From the NCBI GenBank assembly GCA_026401075.1, contig JAPLNQ010000101.1, positions 1 through 35,887 on the forward strand: a stretch of 35,887 nt of DNA, given 5' to 3'. The notes under the pieces were generated by a model, which made no database searches, was not told the origin of the DNA, and saw nothing but the letters and a program-made list of their open reading frames with translations. This DNA is from Planctomycetia bacterium (GTDB lineage Bacteria; Planctomycetota; Planctomycetia; Pirellulales; UBA1268). Numbering within the stretch: the stretch's first letter is position 1; every line of letters begins with the position of its first letter. The position numbers were made by a program, and so were the translations under genes. Shown piece after piece: positions 1 to 9,267 of the stretch.

Positions 1-1
1 A

Positions 2-2648
2 CTTCCGTCCGGGGCTTCTTATCGTGGATGGCTCCGTGGCGGCATCTTGGTGGCGGCCTGCGTTGCCGCAGTGTCGGCGGGGGCTGCGGCGCCGGCCCCG
101 GTGATGGTCGAGGCCGAAAAAGCCGCCAAGCCGCCAGCCCTCGTCCATCGCGACGAGCGTGCCTCGGACGGCCGCGTGGTGGTTGGCCTCCTGTCCAACA
201 AGGATGGCAGGCCGGCCGAACAAAAGCTGTTCGAGCACGGCTCCCCGCTGCCCGCCGGCGACTACGACGTGACGGTGTGGATGGAACCCAAACCGCTATC
301 GCTCATGCACAGCCTCGCGGTCACGATCCAGGCAGGCAATGAGCAGCGGACGCTCGGGGCGATCGCGTTCGATCCCGAGGGGGGCTACCAGCCGTTCACG
401 TTCCGCTTCATGCATCCCGGAGGCAACGCGACGGTCCGCGTCTCGGCCATCGCCAGCAGCGGCTTCGAGGGCATGCGGCGGGACCAGAGCGAGGAGGAGA
501 AAAAGGCGGTCGCCAGCATCGTCCCCAGCGACGCCGACTCGCTGCTCTCGGACAAGCCGGGCGTGGATGACGACGAGTTCGAACTCGAGGAGGATCCGGC
601 GGTCGACAGGATTCCGATCGACATGCTGCGGCTGGCGATCGACCGGATCGAGATCCGCCCCGTGCGGACCGCCGATGCGGTCGTGACGGCGGTCGAACTC
701 GACAAGGTCCACTACTTTCCCGACGAGACCGTGCGGGGCACCGCCACGCTCGCCTCGCCCCGCGGCGGCGACTACCGCGCCGTGGTCGAGGTGGTCACCG
801 AGGCCGACGCCGCCCGCCCGGTTGCCGAGCAGGCGGTGACGCTCGCCCCTGGGAAGGCGTTCACACTGCCCTTCGAGTGCGTGCTCGATGGCACAACCGA
901 GATGGGCCACGAATTCCGCGTTCGACTGCTCGACGGCGACCGCGAGATCCATGCCGGCCGGCAGTTCGCCGGCGTGAGCGGCAACGTCTACCGCATCGGG
1001 ATCACGGGTGGCAACTGTGGGCAGAACACGCAGACGGTCAAGCCCGAACAGCTCACCACAGTGATGCGGGCCAACAAGCAACGCTACGCCAACTACTACG
1101 AGCGGTTTGCCTGGGCGCCGTGCGACTATTCCGACATGACGCCCGATACCGAGCTCTTCTGGTCGGGGCAGACGCAATATCCCGGCAGCATCACGGGATT
1201 GAAGCGAGAGATCGACGAGGCCCACCGACTGGGCATCAAGGCGATCAGCTACGGCAAGTCCTGCGGCGCCAGCTTCTCAGGAGCCGAGACCTACCGGCGA
1301 TTTCCGGAACTCTTCCAGCACTCCCCCGACTACGGCACCGGTTCCGAGGCGTTCTCGACCTTCTACCTGGAGCGGATGGCCCGGGGCGAGTATGTGATCG
1401 ACGCCGGCCCCAACGTGCCGCCCACGTGGCAACACTGGGCGAGCTTCTGGGTGAAGTCGACGCCCGAGGCCGTCGACTTTTCGGCGCGGGAGACGATCGC
1501 CTCGGCGAAGATGCTGGGCTGGGACGGCGTCCGCTGGGACGGCCATTTTTCCGGACTCATGCCCCGCTTCGTCGAGCAGGTCAACGCTGAGCTGCCGCGG
1601 TTCGTCCACGGCTACAACGCGGCCTTCGCCAGCCCGGGCGGGACGGTCTTCACGCCGACGCCCCCGCCCGACGACTTCCACCAGATCGCCGCCGGCCACG
1701 GCACGGTCATGGACGAGAGCGTCCGTGACTGGAGCCACACGAATTTCTCGAGCGGGCTCATACGACCCTACTGGGAGGCGATCGCCCGCGAAGCCGACTA
1801 CGTGAAACGGATCGGCGGCCTGCCGCTGATCATCACCTTCGACATGGCCAGCGGCCTCGACACCACGCTCGACGTGCTCTTCGCGCTGGCCTGCGGCCAG
1901 CGGTACACGTATCTCACCGCGCCGCCGAGCGACTTTGCCTTCGGCACGCTGCCCCGCTTTCTCACGCGGTATTCCGCGTTCGTCTGGGACGACACCGCCC
2001 GCGTGGCCGAGCCGGAGAAGTTCATCCGTGTGGCCGCAGGCAGCACCGTAAACGCCAAGGCCAAGCAAGCCGCCGCGTTGTGGTGGCAGGAGGCGACGTG
2101 GGTCCGCCGGCTCGTGGGAAAGCGGCAGCAGCTGCTCGTCAATCTGATCAATCCGCCCGGCTACCCCGCCTTCTGCAACCGGGTGCAGCCGCCGCCGGTG
2201 ACGCGAACCGGCGTCACGGTTTCCGTCGATGCCCCAGCCGGAGCGAAGCTCGTGCGAGCGTTCGAGGTGTCGCCCGATCTCGTCGAGGGCCTGGCGATCC
2301 GCACCGTGAAGTCGGACGATCGCACCCACTCGATCGAGTTGCCGCGGCTGCGGGCCTGGTCGATCGCGGTCTTCGAGTTCGAGACCGATGGCGATGCGCC
2401 GCTCCTGCCGCTGACCGACCCGGTCGGTGCCGCAGACAAGGCTGCACAGGAAGCCAAAGCCAAGGCACAGAAAGAGGCCGAGGACAAGCAGGCGGCCGCG
2501 GGACTCGCTGCGGCGAAGCCGCCGGCCAGCAAGGCTGATCCCACGGCCGACGCCAAAGCGGCAGACAAGACCGCAGCGAAGAACGCCACCGCGCAGCCGC
2601 TCGTCCTGCGGCGCAACGGCCTGCTCGACGTCATCGACGTCCGCGGGC
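2..2648 (+). CDS. Exported glycoside-hydrolase-like protein, N-terminal part (5' partial, frameshifted)
   Basis: The reading frame is open to the left edge. It already reads RGWLRGGILVAACVAAVS, a signal-peptide h-region after arginines, so the true start is probably outside the window and the TTG at 47 offered by the ORF track is not convincing. After the signal comes a carbohydrate-binding-like beta region (first ~110 residues), an acidic linker, a second beta-sandwich, then a TIM-barrel-like region. That region contains RYANYYERFAWAPCDYSD, HRLGIKAISYGKSCGASFSG and the acidic motif GWDGVRWDGHFS, where a barrel hydrolase of GH66/GH13-like type would carry its nucleophile Asp. An Ala/Lys-rich linker (about 2420-2600) follows. 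The family is not firmly recognised; a polysaccharide-active enzyme is inferred. The frame breaks at the GGG at 2645-2647, and the remainder is encoded in the next frame (see following entry). Confidence 0.6.
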
Positions 2649-4148
2649 TCCTATGTCGATCGGGTCGGCTTCCGGCTGGGACCGGCCGGGTCGCTCGAGG
2701 GTTTTCCGGATGCGACAGGCGACCTCGAGGGTCAGGATGTGGTCGTGCTCGACGACGTACATGCGATCGACCTGGGGGCCGATCGCGCGGCCCGGATCGC
2801 ACGCTTCGTGCGTGGCGGCGGTGGGCTGCTCATCATCGGCGGCCCGTTCAACCTGTCGAGTGGCAACGATCACACGACGGCCTTGGCCGACATCCTGCCG
2901 GTCACACACCGCCAGGCATACGACCTGGCGACCGATGCGAAGGGACTGTCGCTGGCCCCGGCGGGGGATGCGTTCGGGAAACTCGACTGGTCGCCACTCC
3001 GCTGCCTCTCGGTCGATACCTCCCCATTGGCCGAGGGGGCTACGGTGCTGGCCACGGGGGGTAAGCATCCGGCGATCGTCGAACGCACGGTGGGCGCCGG
3101 CCGTGTGATTGCCGTCATGCTCACCCCGCTCGGTGATTTTCCTGAGGGCATCCAGCCCTACTGGCGTTCCCCGCAATGGGCCCAGGTGCTCGCCACCTGC
3201 CTGCGGCGGCTGGGCGAGGGCGCGGAAAAGCTGTCGACCGCCACGGCGAGGAAGCCGAATTCCGAGGGCGGGTTCACTCCCGAAAGCCTGCTCATCGAGT
3301 CCGAGGATCTGCCCGACGAAAAACTCGCCGCGGCGATCCTCGAGGCTGCCGATGGCGCGGTGTCCGCCGATGAGGCGGGAACGGTGCTCGACGTCCTCAT
3401 CGACTCGCTCGGCCGGATCGACGATGCGGAGCTGGCACTTTCGGTGGTCGACCGGCTCGCGCCCGTGGTCGATGCCTCCTGCACACCGCGGGCACTCACC
3501 CTGACAACATCGCAGTTTGAATTCGTCCGTGTAGCCGGCTACCGGCTGCTGCGGTTCTGTGGTGATCCCGCACAGGCCACGCTTCTGGTCAATGCGCTCG
3601 ACAACCCAAACGCCGACATCGCCCGCGAGGCGCTGCTGGCCCTCGGGAAGACGGGCGACCGCGGCGTCGTGCCGAAGGTGGAAAAGCTCTCTCGCGCCGG
3701 AGGCAACCGGCTGCTTGCCCATCTTGTGCTCAGGCAGCTCGGAGGCGACCGCGAGTCCTCCGCCGCCTGGAAGGCTTTCATCGACGGCGAGAAGCAGGCC
3801 GTGGGGCTCACCGCCGCGAGGAAGTCGATTCAGGGCGATCTCTACGGTGGCACGTCGTTCAAGCTGACGCCGGCGGCACGGAAGGCGCTGACGAACCAAC
3901 TGCGACGCGTGCAGCGGCTCGAAACGCAGGCTCGCAGCGACGTCGCGATGTTCATGCGATCGCTCGATGGACTGACCGACGAGGAGGTGGCGAGTCTGGG
4001 CCCGGTGCTGGCCGAGAGCCAGTCGGCGGCGGCGACCATGCTGGCCTTCTCGGTACTGCCGAAGCTCAGCGAGACGCAGGTGCAGGCGTTGCGTCAGGCG
4101 CTTGCAGCTGCCAGGCTCGAGGAGCTGCGTTGGCTCTCCGCGAAGTGA
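2649..4148 (+). CDS. C-terminal part of the same gene: GATase1-like plus HEAT-like repeats, after frameshift
   Basis: In frame 3 the sequence resumes with SYVDRVGFRLGP, GQDVVVLDDVHAIDLG and a glycine-rich turn (FVRGGGGLLIIGGPFN). These match class I glutamine-amidotransferase-like (ThuA/GATase1-like) domains found at the ends of planctomycete exported hydrolases. No nucleophile Cys elbow is visible, so the domain is probably non-catalytic. From about 3480 the protein has short helical pairs (ATLLVNALDNPNADIAREAL, ALGKTGDRGVVPKVEKL) typical of HEAT-like repeats, ending at TGA 4146-4148. The upstream frame reads LLDVIDVRG up to 2647; removing one G from GGG restores V-R-G-S-Y-V-D continuously. 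The 3' part is intact over 500 codons with normal codon use, so the break is recent or an assembly/sequencing error. The whole gene would encode about 1370 residues from the window edge. Confidence 0.6.
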   Translation, partial: SYVDRVGFRLGPAGSLEGFPDATGDLEGQDVVVLDDVHAIDLGADRAARIARFVRGGGGLLIIGGPFNLSSGNDHTTALADILPVTHRQAYDLATDAKGLSLAPAGDAFGKLDWSPLRCLSVDTSPLAEGATVLATGGKHPAIVERTVGAGRVIAVMLTPLGDFPEGIQPYWRSPQWAQVLATCLRRLGEGAEKLSTATARKPNSEGGFTPESLLIESEDLPDEKLAAAILEAADGAVSADEAGTVLDVLIDSLGRIDDAELALSVVDRLAPVVDASCTPRALTLTTSQFEFVRVAGYRLLRFCGDPAQATLLVNALDNPNADIAREALLALGKTGDRGVVPKVEKLSRAGGNRLLAHLVLRQLGGDRESSAAWKAFIDGEKQAVGLTAARKSIQGDLYGGTSFKLTPAARKALTNQLRRVQRLETQARSDVAMFMRSLDGLTDEEVASLGPVLAESQSAAATMLAFSVLPKLSETQVQALRQALAAARLEELRWLSAK

Positions 4149-4206
4149 CCTTCCCCTTGGGTTCGACAGTTGGTCGTCGCACCTGGAATCTTGGATCGAT
4201 CTCCCC

Positions 4207-4212
4207 TATGAT
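4207..4212 (+). promoter_or_regulatory. Candidate -10 element upstream of the 4357 gene
   Basis: CTATGATG contains TATGAT about 145 nt before the ATG at 4357. It shares CTATGATG and a following GAAG with the upstream region of the 21307 gene. There is no clear -35. The call rests on recurrence of the motif in this window and is weak alone. Confidence 0.3.
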
Positions 4213-4356
4213 GCGAAGATGGGCCGCAAACCGCCGCCTGTGCTGCCACGGCCCGACATCCCCGAGCGGTGCCGTCAGCCAAGCGAATCGCCGCTCAAGG
4301 CGTAAGTCGTGGCCGGCAAAAAAAACGTGATCGACCTGGAACGATTGGACTGAATC

Positions 4357-7300
4357 ATGCGTATGCCGTGGCTGGTGCTTGTCGTCGTGGCCGCGATCTG
4401 CGGGCTGCCGTGTCTGGCTGCAGAAACGCCCGGCCCGGCTCCGGTAGCCGGCCAGCGGGTGTTTGTTACGGCGCACAGTTTTCACATCTTCGTCGCCGAG
4501 CGGCTTGCCCCTCTGGCCAGGGCGGCCGGCATCACCGGTCATGAACTGGTCGGCAAGCAGATGCTCGGCGCATCTCGGGTGCAGCAGCACTGGGATCTGG
4601 CGGACCGGATGAACCCGGCCAAGAAGGCCTTGGTGGCGGGTGACGTAGACGTGCTGACCATGTCGCCGAACTGGATGGTGCCGGACGATGGCATCGCGCT
4701 CTTCACCGAGCTGGGCCTCAAACACAACCCGCAGTTGCGGGGGCTGGTGCAGATATCGTGGCCGGCGTTCGACCATTGGGAGCCGACCGGCAATCCGGCA
4801 CTGTGGAATCCGGCCAAGAAGATCAATCACAACGAGGAGCGTGACGCCCGCCCCCTCGACGGCCCACGCGAGGCGAACGCCCAAGTCAGGGCGGTGATCG
4901 AGAAGCAGGTCGCCGCGCTCAACGCGAAGTATGGGCGTGACGTCATCCACATCGTTCCGGTGGGCGATGCCGTGCTGCGGCTGCGGGAACGGGTGGCCGC
5001 AGGGAATGTGCCCGGCATCAAGCGGCAGTCGGAGCTGTTCACCGATCCCATTGGCCATGCGAAAGCCCCGGTCATGGCGCTGGCGACCTACTGCAACTTC
5101 GCATGCATCTACGGTCGTTCACCCGTGGGGCTCGACGATGGGGACCGTGAACTCGACAGGATCGACCCCTCGCTCCGCAGAGTGTTGCAGGAGATCGCCT
5201 GGGATGCGGTCACGTCGCACCCCATGTCGGGCGTGACGAAAGACGGTCTCACGAAAGATAGTCCGGCGAAAGAAAGTCCTAGGAAAGAAGGTGTGCCCAA
5301 AGACAACGCAGGGCGAAGTTCATCGCCAACAAGCGTCGACAGCAGTTCCAGCACCCCTGCCACGGGTGTGCCGATCACCTATACGCTCCCGACGGACGGG
5401 CCGCTCCCGAAAACCTACCGGGTGACGCTGGCCATCACCGATACAAGCGCCCCAGACTGGATCGTGAGTTCGTTCCTCTCCGGTGAGCCGCGGACCGTGA
5501 CCGCGGAGAACAAGGGACATTTCACCGATACGTGGGATGGACTCGACGACAACTTCATGCCGGCACCCCCGGGCGGCTACGGCGTGAAGGGTATTTTCCT
5601 ACCCGCTGAAATCTGGCCCGTCGACGGCAATTCGCACACGTTGACCGCCAAGCTTGCCGGGGGGCCGTTCGCATTTCTGCCGCGGCCCGATCAGGACATG
5701 CAGCCGCCGAAGGTGCACGGCGACCCGGTCAACTCACCCCCCGGTGACGTGGCAACCTTCGGCGAGTCGGCCGTCTTCACGTGGACCTATCTCGAAAACG
5801 GCACGAACAATTTCGTGCTCGATCTGACGAAGCCGGTCGGGCTCGACCAGATTGTCGGCTCGTTCAACTCCGGGGGGGCCGCTGGCGGGCCGTGGACCGC
5901 GACCGATGGCTCGGGCGTCTGGACTGTCGGCGAGGACTTCGGGCGGTCATTCATCTACAAGGCGCAGGGCAAATGGGGGCCTGATCGCGCGATGTACCGC
6001 GAGGGCGTCGTGCTGCTCGACGGTGTCGCGTGCGGGCTGGCGGCGTCCCGCGAGAGCGACCGGTCGTTCGTCTATGTCGCCGAGGCCGCGAAGGTGGAGA
6101 TGAAGGGCAAGGATCGCGCCGGCCGTGACGTCTGGACAGAGGGAGAGAGCCGCATCGACCGCGTCACCGTGCTCGACGGCGAGAATGGCAAGAAGCTGGC
6201 AGCCGTCGATCTGCCCTCGCCCGTGGCGATCACCGTGCGGAATGGAACTTTGTTCGCGCTCCAGCAGTCGGGCGACACGTTTGCCCTTCGGTCGTTGAAG
6301 CTCGCGCAGGGGCTACCGACGGGCGAGTGGTCCGTGCCGATCGTGCTCTCTGGTGTGAAGGCACCGGCAGATGTCGATGTCGATTCAAGCGGCAGGATCT
6401 ACGTGGCGGATCCGGCTGCCAATCACGTGTTTGTCTTCAACTCGAATGGGAAGTCCCTGCGGACGATCGGGAAGGCTGACTCGCAGCGGCCCGGTCATTA
6501 CGACCGGCTGACGATGATGAGCCCGCGTCGTGTTTCGTGCTGGAACGACGGAAAGCGAGATCTGGCGATCGTCATGGAGGGCGAGGGGCCGGGACGGTTT
6601 GCAGAATGGTCGGCCGAGGGCGAATTGGTTCGCGAGTGGCAGGGGCTCGTGCCCCATGCGAACAACGGCTATGCCGAAGATCCCGCTCACCCTGACCACA
6701 TCTACATTCAGGGACACGGCGAATACCTGCTGCGGTTTGTCGTCGCGAACGACACTGGGATGTGGACGCTCGACGCGGTGTGGCCGCATGTCACGGGTGA
6801 CCTCGGCAAAACATGGCGTGGCGAGGGGAGCTTTCCGCGGATGATCAGACGCGACGGCAGGCTGTATCTCGCGTATGGGCGGGGCCTGTCGGTCTACCGA
6901 TTTGACGGCGATCGCTGCCTGGCGTCGGCGGCGATCGTGCTCAAGGTCGACGGCAAAAACAGGAATTACTTCGCATGGCACGACGCCAATGGTGATGGCA
7001 CGATGCAGGACGGCGAGGTCAGCGCCGAGAAGATCGAGGTGCCTCGTGGCGTGTTTGGGTATCACGGCGATGGCTGGCAGCACGACTTCTCCCTGCTCTG
7101 TCCCGGTGAGGGAACGCGGGACATCTGGCGACTGGCGCCGGAATCGTTCGATGCGCACGGGAACCCGGTGTTTGCCAGGTTCACGAAACTCCTGGCCGAT
7201 CCGATCATGGCCGCCAAGGCCGCAGGGAATGCGCCGGCGGTGAGGGGCGGCAACGAAGTCTCCGACACGATCAACAGCGCCTGGCGCCGCGTGGTGCTGA

Positions 7301-9219
7301 CGCCGAACGGCGAGGTGTTGACCGACATCCGGTGCGGCTCCCTCTCAGCCAACCACGGCACGGAGCAGAAGATCAGCCGCTACGTGCCCGACGGCAAGGG
7401 CGGGTATGACATTCGTTGGCGTATCGGTCGCTCCGCGAACATCCGGGCCTCGCGTGACGGATTCGTCGGGTCCATTCAGATGACCGAGCCGATGCACGGA
7501 CTTATCGGCGTCGTGGATCAGTCGCGGGCGGGAGTGCAGGTGTTCACCGCGGACGAGGGGCTCTATGTCGACACGCTGCTGCTCGACGGCAGCTTCAACA
7601 AGCAGACGATCTACGGCGTTCCGGGCGAGTTTTTCAGCGGCGATGGCTTTCTGAACAACGAGACCGGCAAGGTCTCCATCAAGTGGGGCAAGCACACGCC
7701 GATCCTATTCGAGGCTGTCGGCTGGACGAAGGATCTTGCGATTCGACGCATCGCCGGACTGCCGAAGGAAGTCACGCTCACGGCGGCGCAGACGGCACCG
7801 CCTCCGCCGATGGCGATGGTGGTGCGGGGCGGCGCGGGAAAGGCGCCCTATGCGCGGTTTCAGCCCTCGCCGGGCGGGCCACCGGCCCTCGATGGGGCAA
7901 TCGACGGCTGGGAATCGTGCGAGGCCATCACCTTCGGTGAGGGAGAGTGCAAGGTCGAGGTCCGGGGGATGTATGACCTTGATCACCTCTATCTCCGCTG
8001 GCATGTCAGGAGCGACGCACCGATCCGGGTCAGGCCGCTTGAGCAGGCGGACCGGCTGTTTACGCACGACCGCGGCGCGGACACGCTCGGCGTTTATTTT
8101 CAGGGCAGCCCATCCGCGACTGGCAAGACTCCCGAGGGCAGGCCTGGCGATCTGCGGCTGGTGTTCGGCCTGTTCGACGACGCTGGGAAGACCGTTCCGG
8201 CGGCGCTGGCGATGGTTCCGTCTTGGAACGTGCCGGGAGCGCATCCTGTCACGTACGGTTCGCCCGTCGGCAAGACGTCGCTCGCACACGTCGCCCTCGC
8301 GACACAGGTGCGGCTCGCCCACCGACTCGACGCCGACGGCAAGGGGCTGACGCTCGCCGCCGCGATCCCCCGCTCCGTCCTCCCCGCGGAGACGCCCGAT
8401 TGGAGCGAGGGACTTCGCACGACGATCGACTTCGACGCCAACTTTGGCGGCAATCGCAAAATCTGGTGGTCGAATGCCGACGGCTCCGCGAGCCGCGAGA
8501 CCAACGACGAGCCGACCGAGGCGCGGCTCTATCCAGGGGCGTGGGGGCCGCTTGAACTCGCCGCGCTCTCCCGCGGGCTGTATGTCCGCCAGTGGCAGGT
8601 CATCGGACCATTTGGTTTTGGAAAGCTGCCGCAACTCGATGTGCGTTCGGGTCGCGGTCAGATTTGCGCGACGCTCGCCGACCTGAAGTTTCCACCCGAA
8701 CTGCAGGGAGACGCTCGGGACGGCGGTTCTGCCGCCGTGCTTGTGCGGCGGGATCTCTCCGGGCGCTACGAAGGCGACATGGCTCGAACGCGGAAGATGA
8801 ATCGTGTGCTCACATGGATGCCAGTGACGATCACCGAGGACGAGGTGGATTTCAGGAAAATCGCGCGGCTCAAGTGGACCATGCATGACGAGGAGGGCGT
8901 CGCGTACATGGTGACGTGGATTCACGCGGCCGATGCGTCTGACGTCACCCTCACGATCCCCGAAGTGCACGGTCACCGTGCCGTTCGCGGCTGGTTCAAC
9001 GGCGACCCGCTGCCGGCGACCCTCGGCGAGGGGAAGCGGGCCGCGGATCTGCGGCAGCGGATCGATTCCTCGCGGCCGATGTCGCTCAGGAAGGGCTGGA
9101 ACGAGCTCCTGATCCGTGTCGATCACATCTGGGGTGATTCTGCGATCACGGTGAGGCTCGACGCCCCCGCCACGACATTGTGGAAGCTGCGGACGAGCAA
9201 TGAGCAGCCGGAAGAGTGA
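4357..9219 (+). CDS. Exported multidomain protein: SGNH-like hydrolase, FlgD-like, beta-propeller, DOMON-like
   Basis: This is a 1620-residue protein with a clear signal peptide (MRMPWLVLVVVAAICGLPCLA). Residues about 35-240 look SGNH/GDSL-hydrolase-like: Ser41 in VTAHSFHIFV, and Asp230/His234 in FTDPIGHAKAP arranged as the Asp-x-x-x-His dyad. Residues 294-318 are five tandem pentapeptides forming a linker. About 338-430 resembles a FlgD-type Ig-like module (DTWDGLDDNFMPAPPGGYGV). About 480-1115 is a propeller-like region with an NHL-type strand (GRIYVADPAANHVFVFNSNG). About 1172-1405 resembles a DOMON/CBM9-like carbohydrate-binding module (LDGAIDGWE...LRWHV). The end is a beta-sandwich with KGWNELLIRVDH. 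An esterase or deacetylase acting on polymeric carbohydrate outside the cell is inferred. The start has no strong Shine-Dalgarno. The next gene follows after 48 nt, so co-transcription is likely. Confidence 0.6.
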   Translation: MRMPWLVLVVVAAICGLPCLAAETPGPAPVAGQRVFVTAHSFHIFVAERLAPLARAAGITGHELVGKQMLGASRVQQHWDLADRMNPAKKALVAGDVDVLTMSPNWMVPDDGIALFTELGLKHNPQLRGLVQISWPAFDHWEPTGNPALWNPAKKINHNEERDARPLDGPREANAQVRAVIEKQVAALNAKYGRDVIHIVPVGDAVLRLRERVAAGNVPGIKRQSELFTDPIGHAKAPVMALATYCNFACIYGRSPVGLDDGDRELDRIDPSLRRVLQEIAWDAVTSHPMSGVTKDGLTKDSPAKESPRKEGVPKDNAGRSSSPTSVDSSSSTPATGVPITYTLPTDGPLPKTYRVTLAITDTSAPDWIVSSFLSGEPRTVTAENKGHFTDTWDGLDDNFMPAPPGGYGVKGIFLPAEIWPVDGNSHTLTAKLAGGPFAFLPRPDQDMQPPKVHGDPVNSPPGDVATFGESAVFTWTYLENGTNNFVLDLTKPVGLDQIVGSFNSGGAAGGPWTATDGSGVWTVGEDFGRSFIYKAQGKWGPDRAMYREGVVLLDGVACGLAASRESDRSFVYVAEAAKVEMKGKDRAGRDVWTEGESRIDRVTVLDGENGKKLAAVDLPSPVAITVRNGTLFALQQSGDTFALRSLKLAQGLPTGEWSVPIVLSGVKAPADVDVDSSGRIYVADPAANHVFVFNSNGKSLRTIGKADSQRPGHYDRLTMMSPRRVSCWNDGKRDLAIVMEGEGPGRFAEWSAEGELVREWQGLVPHANNGYAEDPAHPDHIYIQGHGEYLLRFVVANDTGMWTLDAVWPHVTGDLGKTWRGEGSFPRMIRRDGRLYLAYGRGLSVYRFDGDRCLASAAIVLKVDGKNRNYFAWHDANGDGTMQDGEVSAEKIEVPRGVFGYHGDGWQHDFSLLCPGEGTRDIWRLAPESFDAHGNPVFARFTKLLADPIMAAKAAGNAPAVRGGNEVSDTINSAWRRVVLTPNGEVLTDIRCGSLSANHGTEQKISRYVPDGKGGYDIRWRIGRSANIRASRDGFVGSIQMTEPMHGLIGVVDQSRAGVQVFTADEGLYVDTLLLDGSFNKQTIYGVPGEFFSGDGFLNNETGKVSIKWGKHTPILFEAVGWTKDLAIRRIAGLPKEVTLTAAQTAPPPPMAMVVRGGAGKAPYARFQPSPGGPPALDGAIDGWESCEAITFGEGECKVEVRGMYDLDHLYLRWHVRSDAPIRVRPLEQADRLFTHDRGADTLGVYFQGSPSATGKTPEGRPGDLRLVFGLFDDAGKTVPAALAMVPSWNVPGAHPVTYGSPVGKTSLAHVALATQVRLAHRLDADGKGLTLAAAIPRSVLPAETPDWSEGLRTTIDFDANFGGNRKIWWSNADGSASRETNDEPTEARLYPGAWGPLELAALSRGLYVRQWQVIGPFGFGKLPQLDVRSGRGQICATLADLKFPPELQGDARDGGSAAVLVRRDLSGRYEGDMARTRKMNRVLTWMPVTITEDEVDFRKIARLKWTMHDEEGVAYMVTWIHAADASDVTLTIPEVHGHRAVRGWFNGDPLPATLGEGKRAADLRQRIDSSRPMSLRKGWNELLIRVDHIWGDSAITVRLDAPATTLWKLRTSNEQPEE
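5236..5310 (+). repeat. Five tandem 15-bp units encoding x-K-[D/E]-x-x linker pentapeptides
   Basis: The units begin at 5236, 5251, 5266, 5281 and 5296 and translate TKDGL, TKDSP, AKESP, RKEGV and PKDNA. Each carries the core AAAGA at the same position. They lie exactly between the SGNH-like and FlgD-like domains and are followed by a Ser/Thr-rich stretch, so they extend a flexible charged inter-domain linker. Confidence 0.85.
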
Positions 9220-9267
9220 TCTGTTCCGCACGGTCGCCTTGAGCGGCCCCCGAAGAAGAGGTGTGTC

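Noticed and set aside
296-2329. Two long minus-strand ORFs
   Set aside because: Antisense to the glycoside-hydrolase-like gene; no recognisable domain.
2631-3899. 422-residue minus-strand ORF
   Set aside because: Antisense to the GATase1-like/HEAT-like part.
4102-4330. Short ORFs around the 4149-4356 gap
   Set aside because: They overlap the 3' end of the first gene or the leader of the next; no start site or motif.
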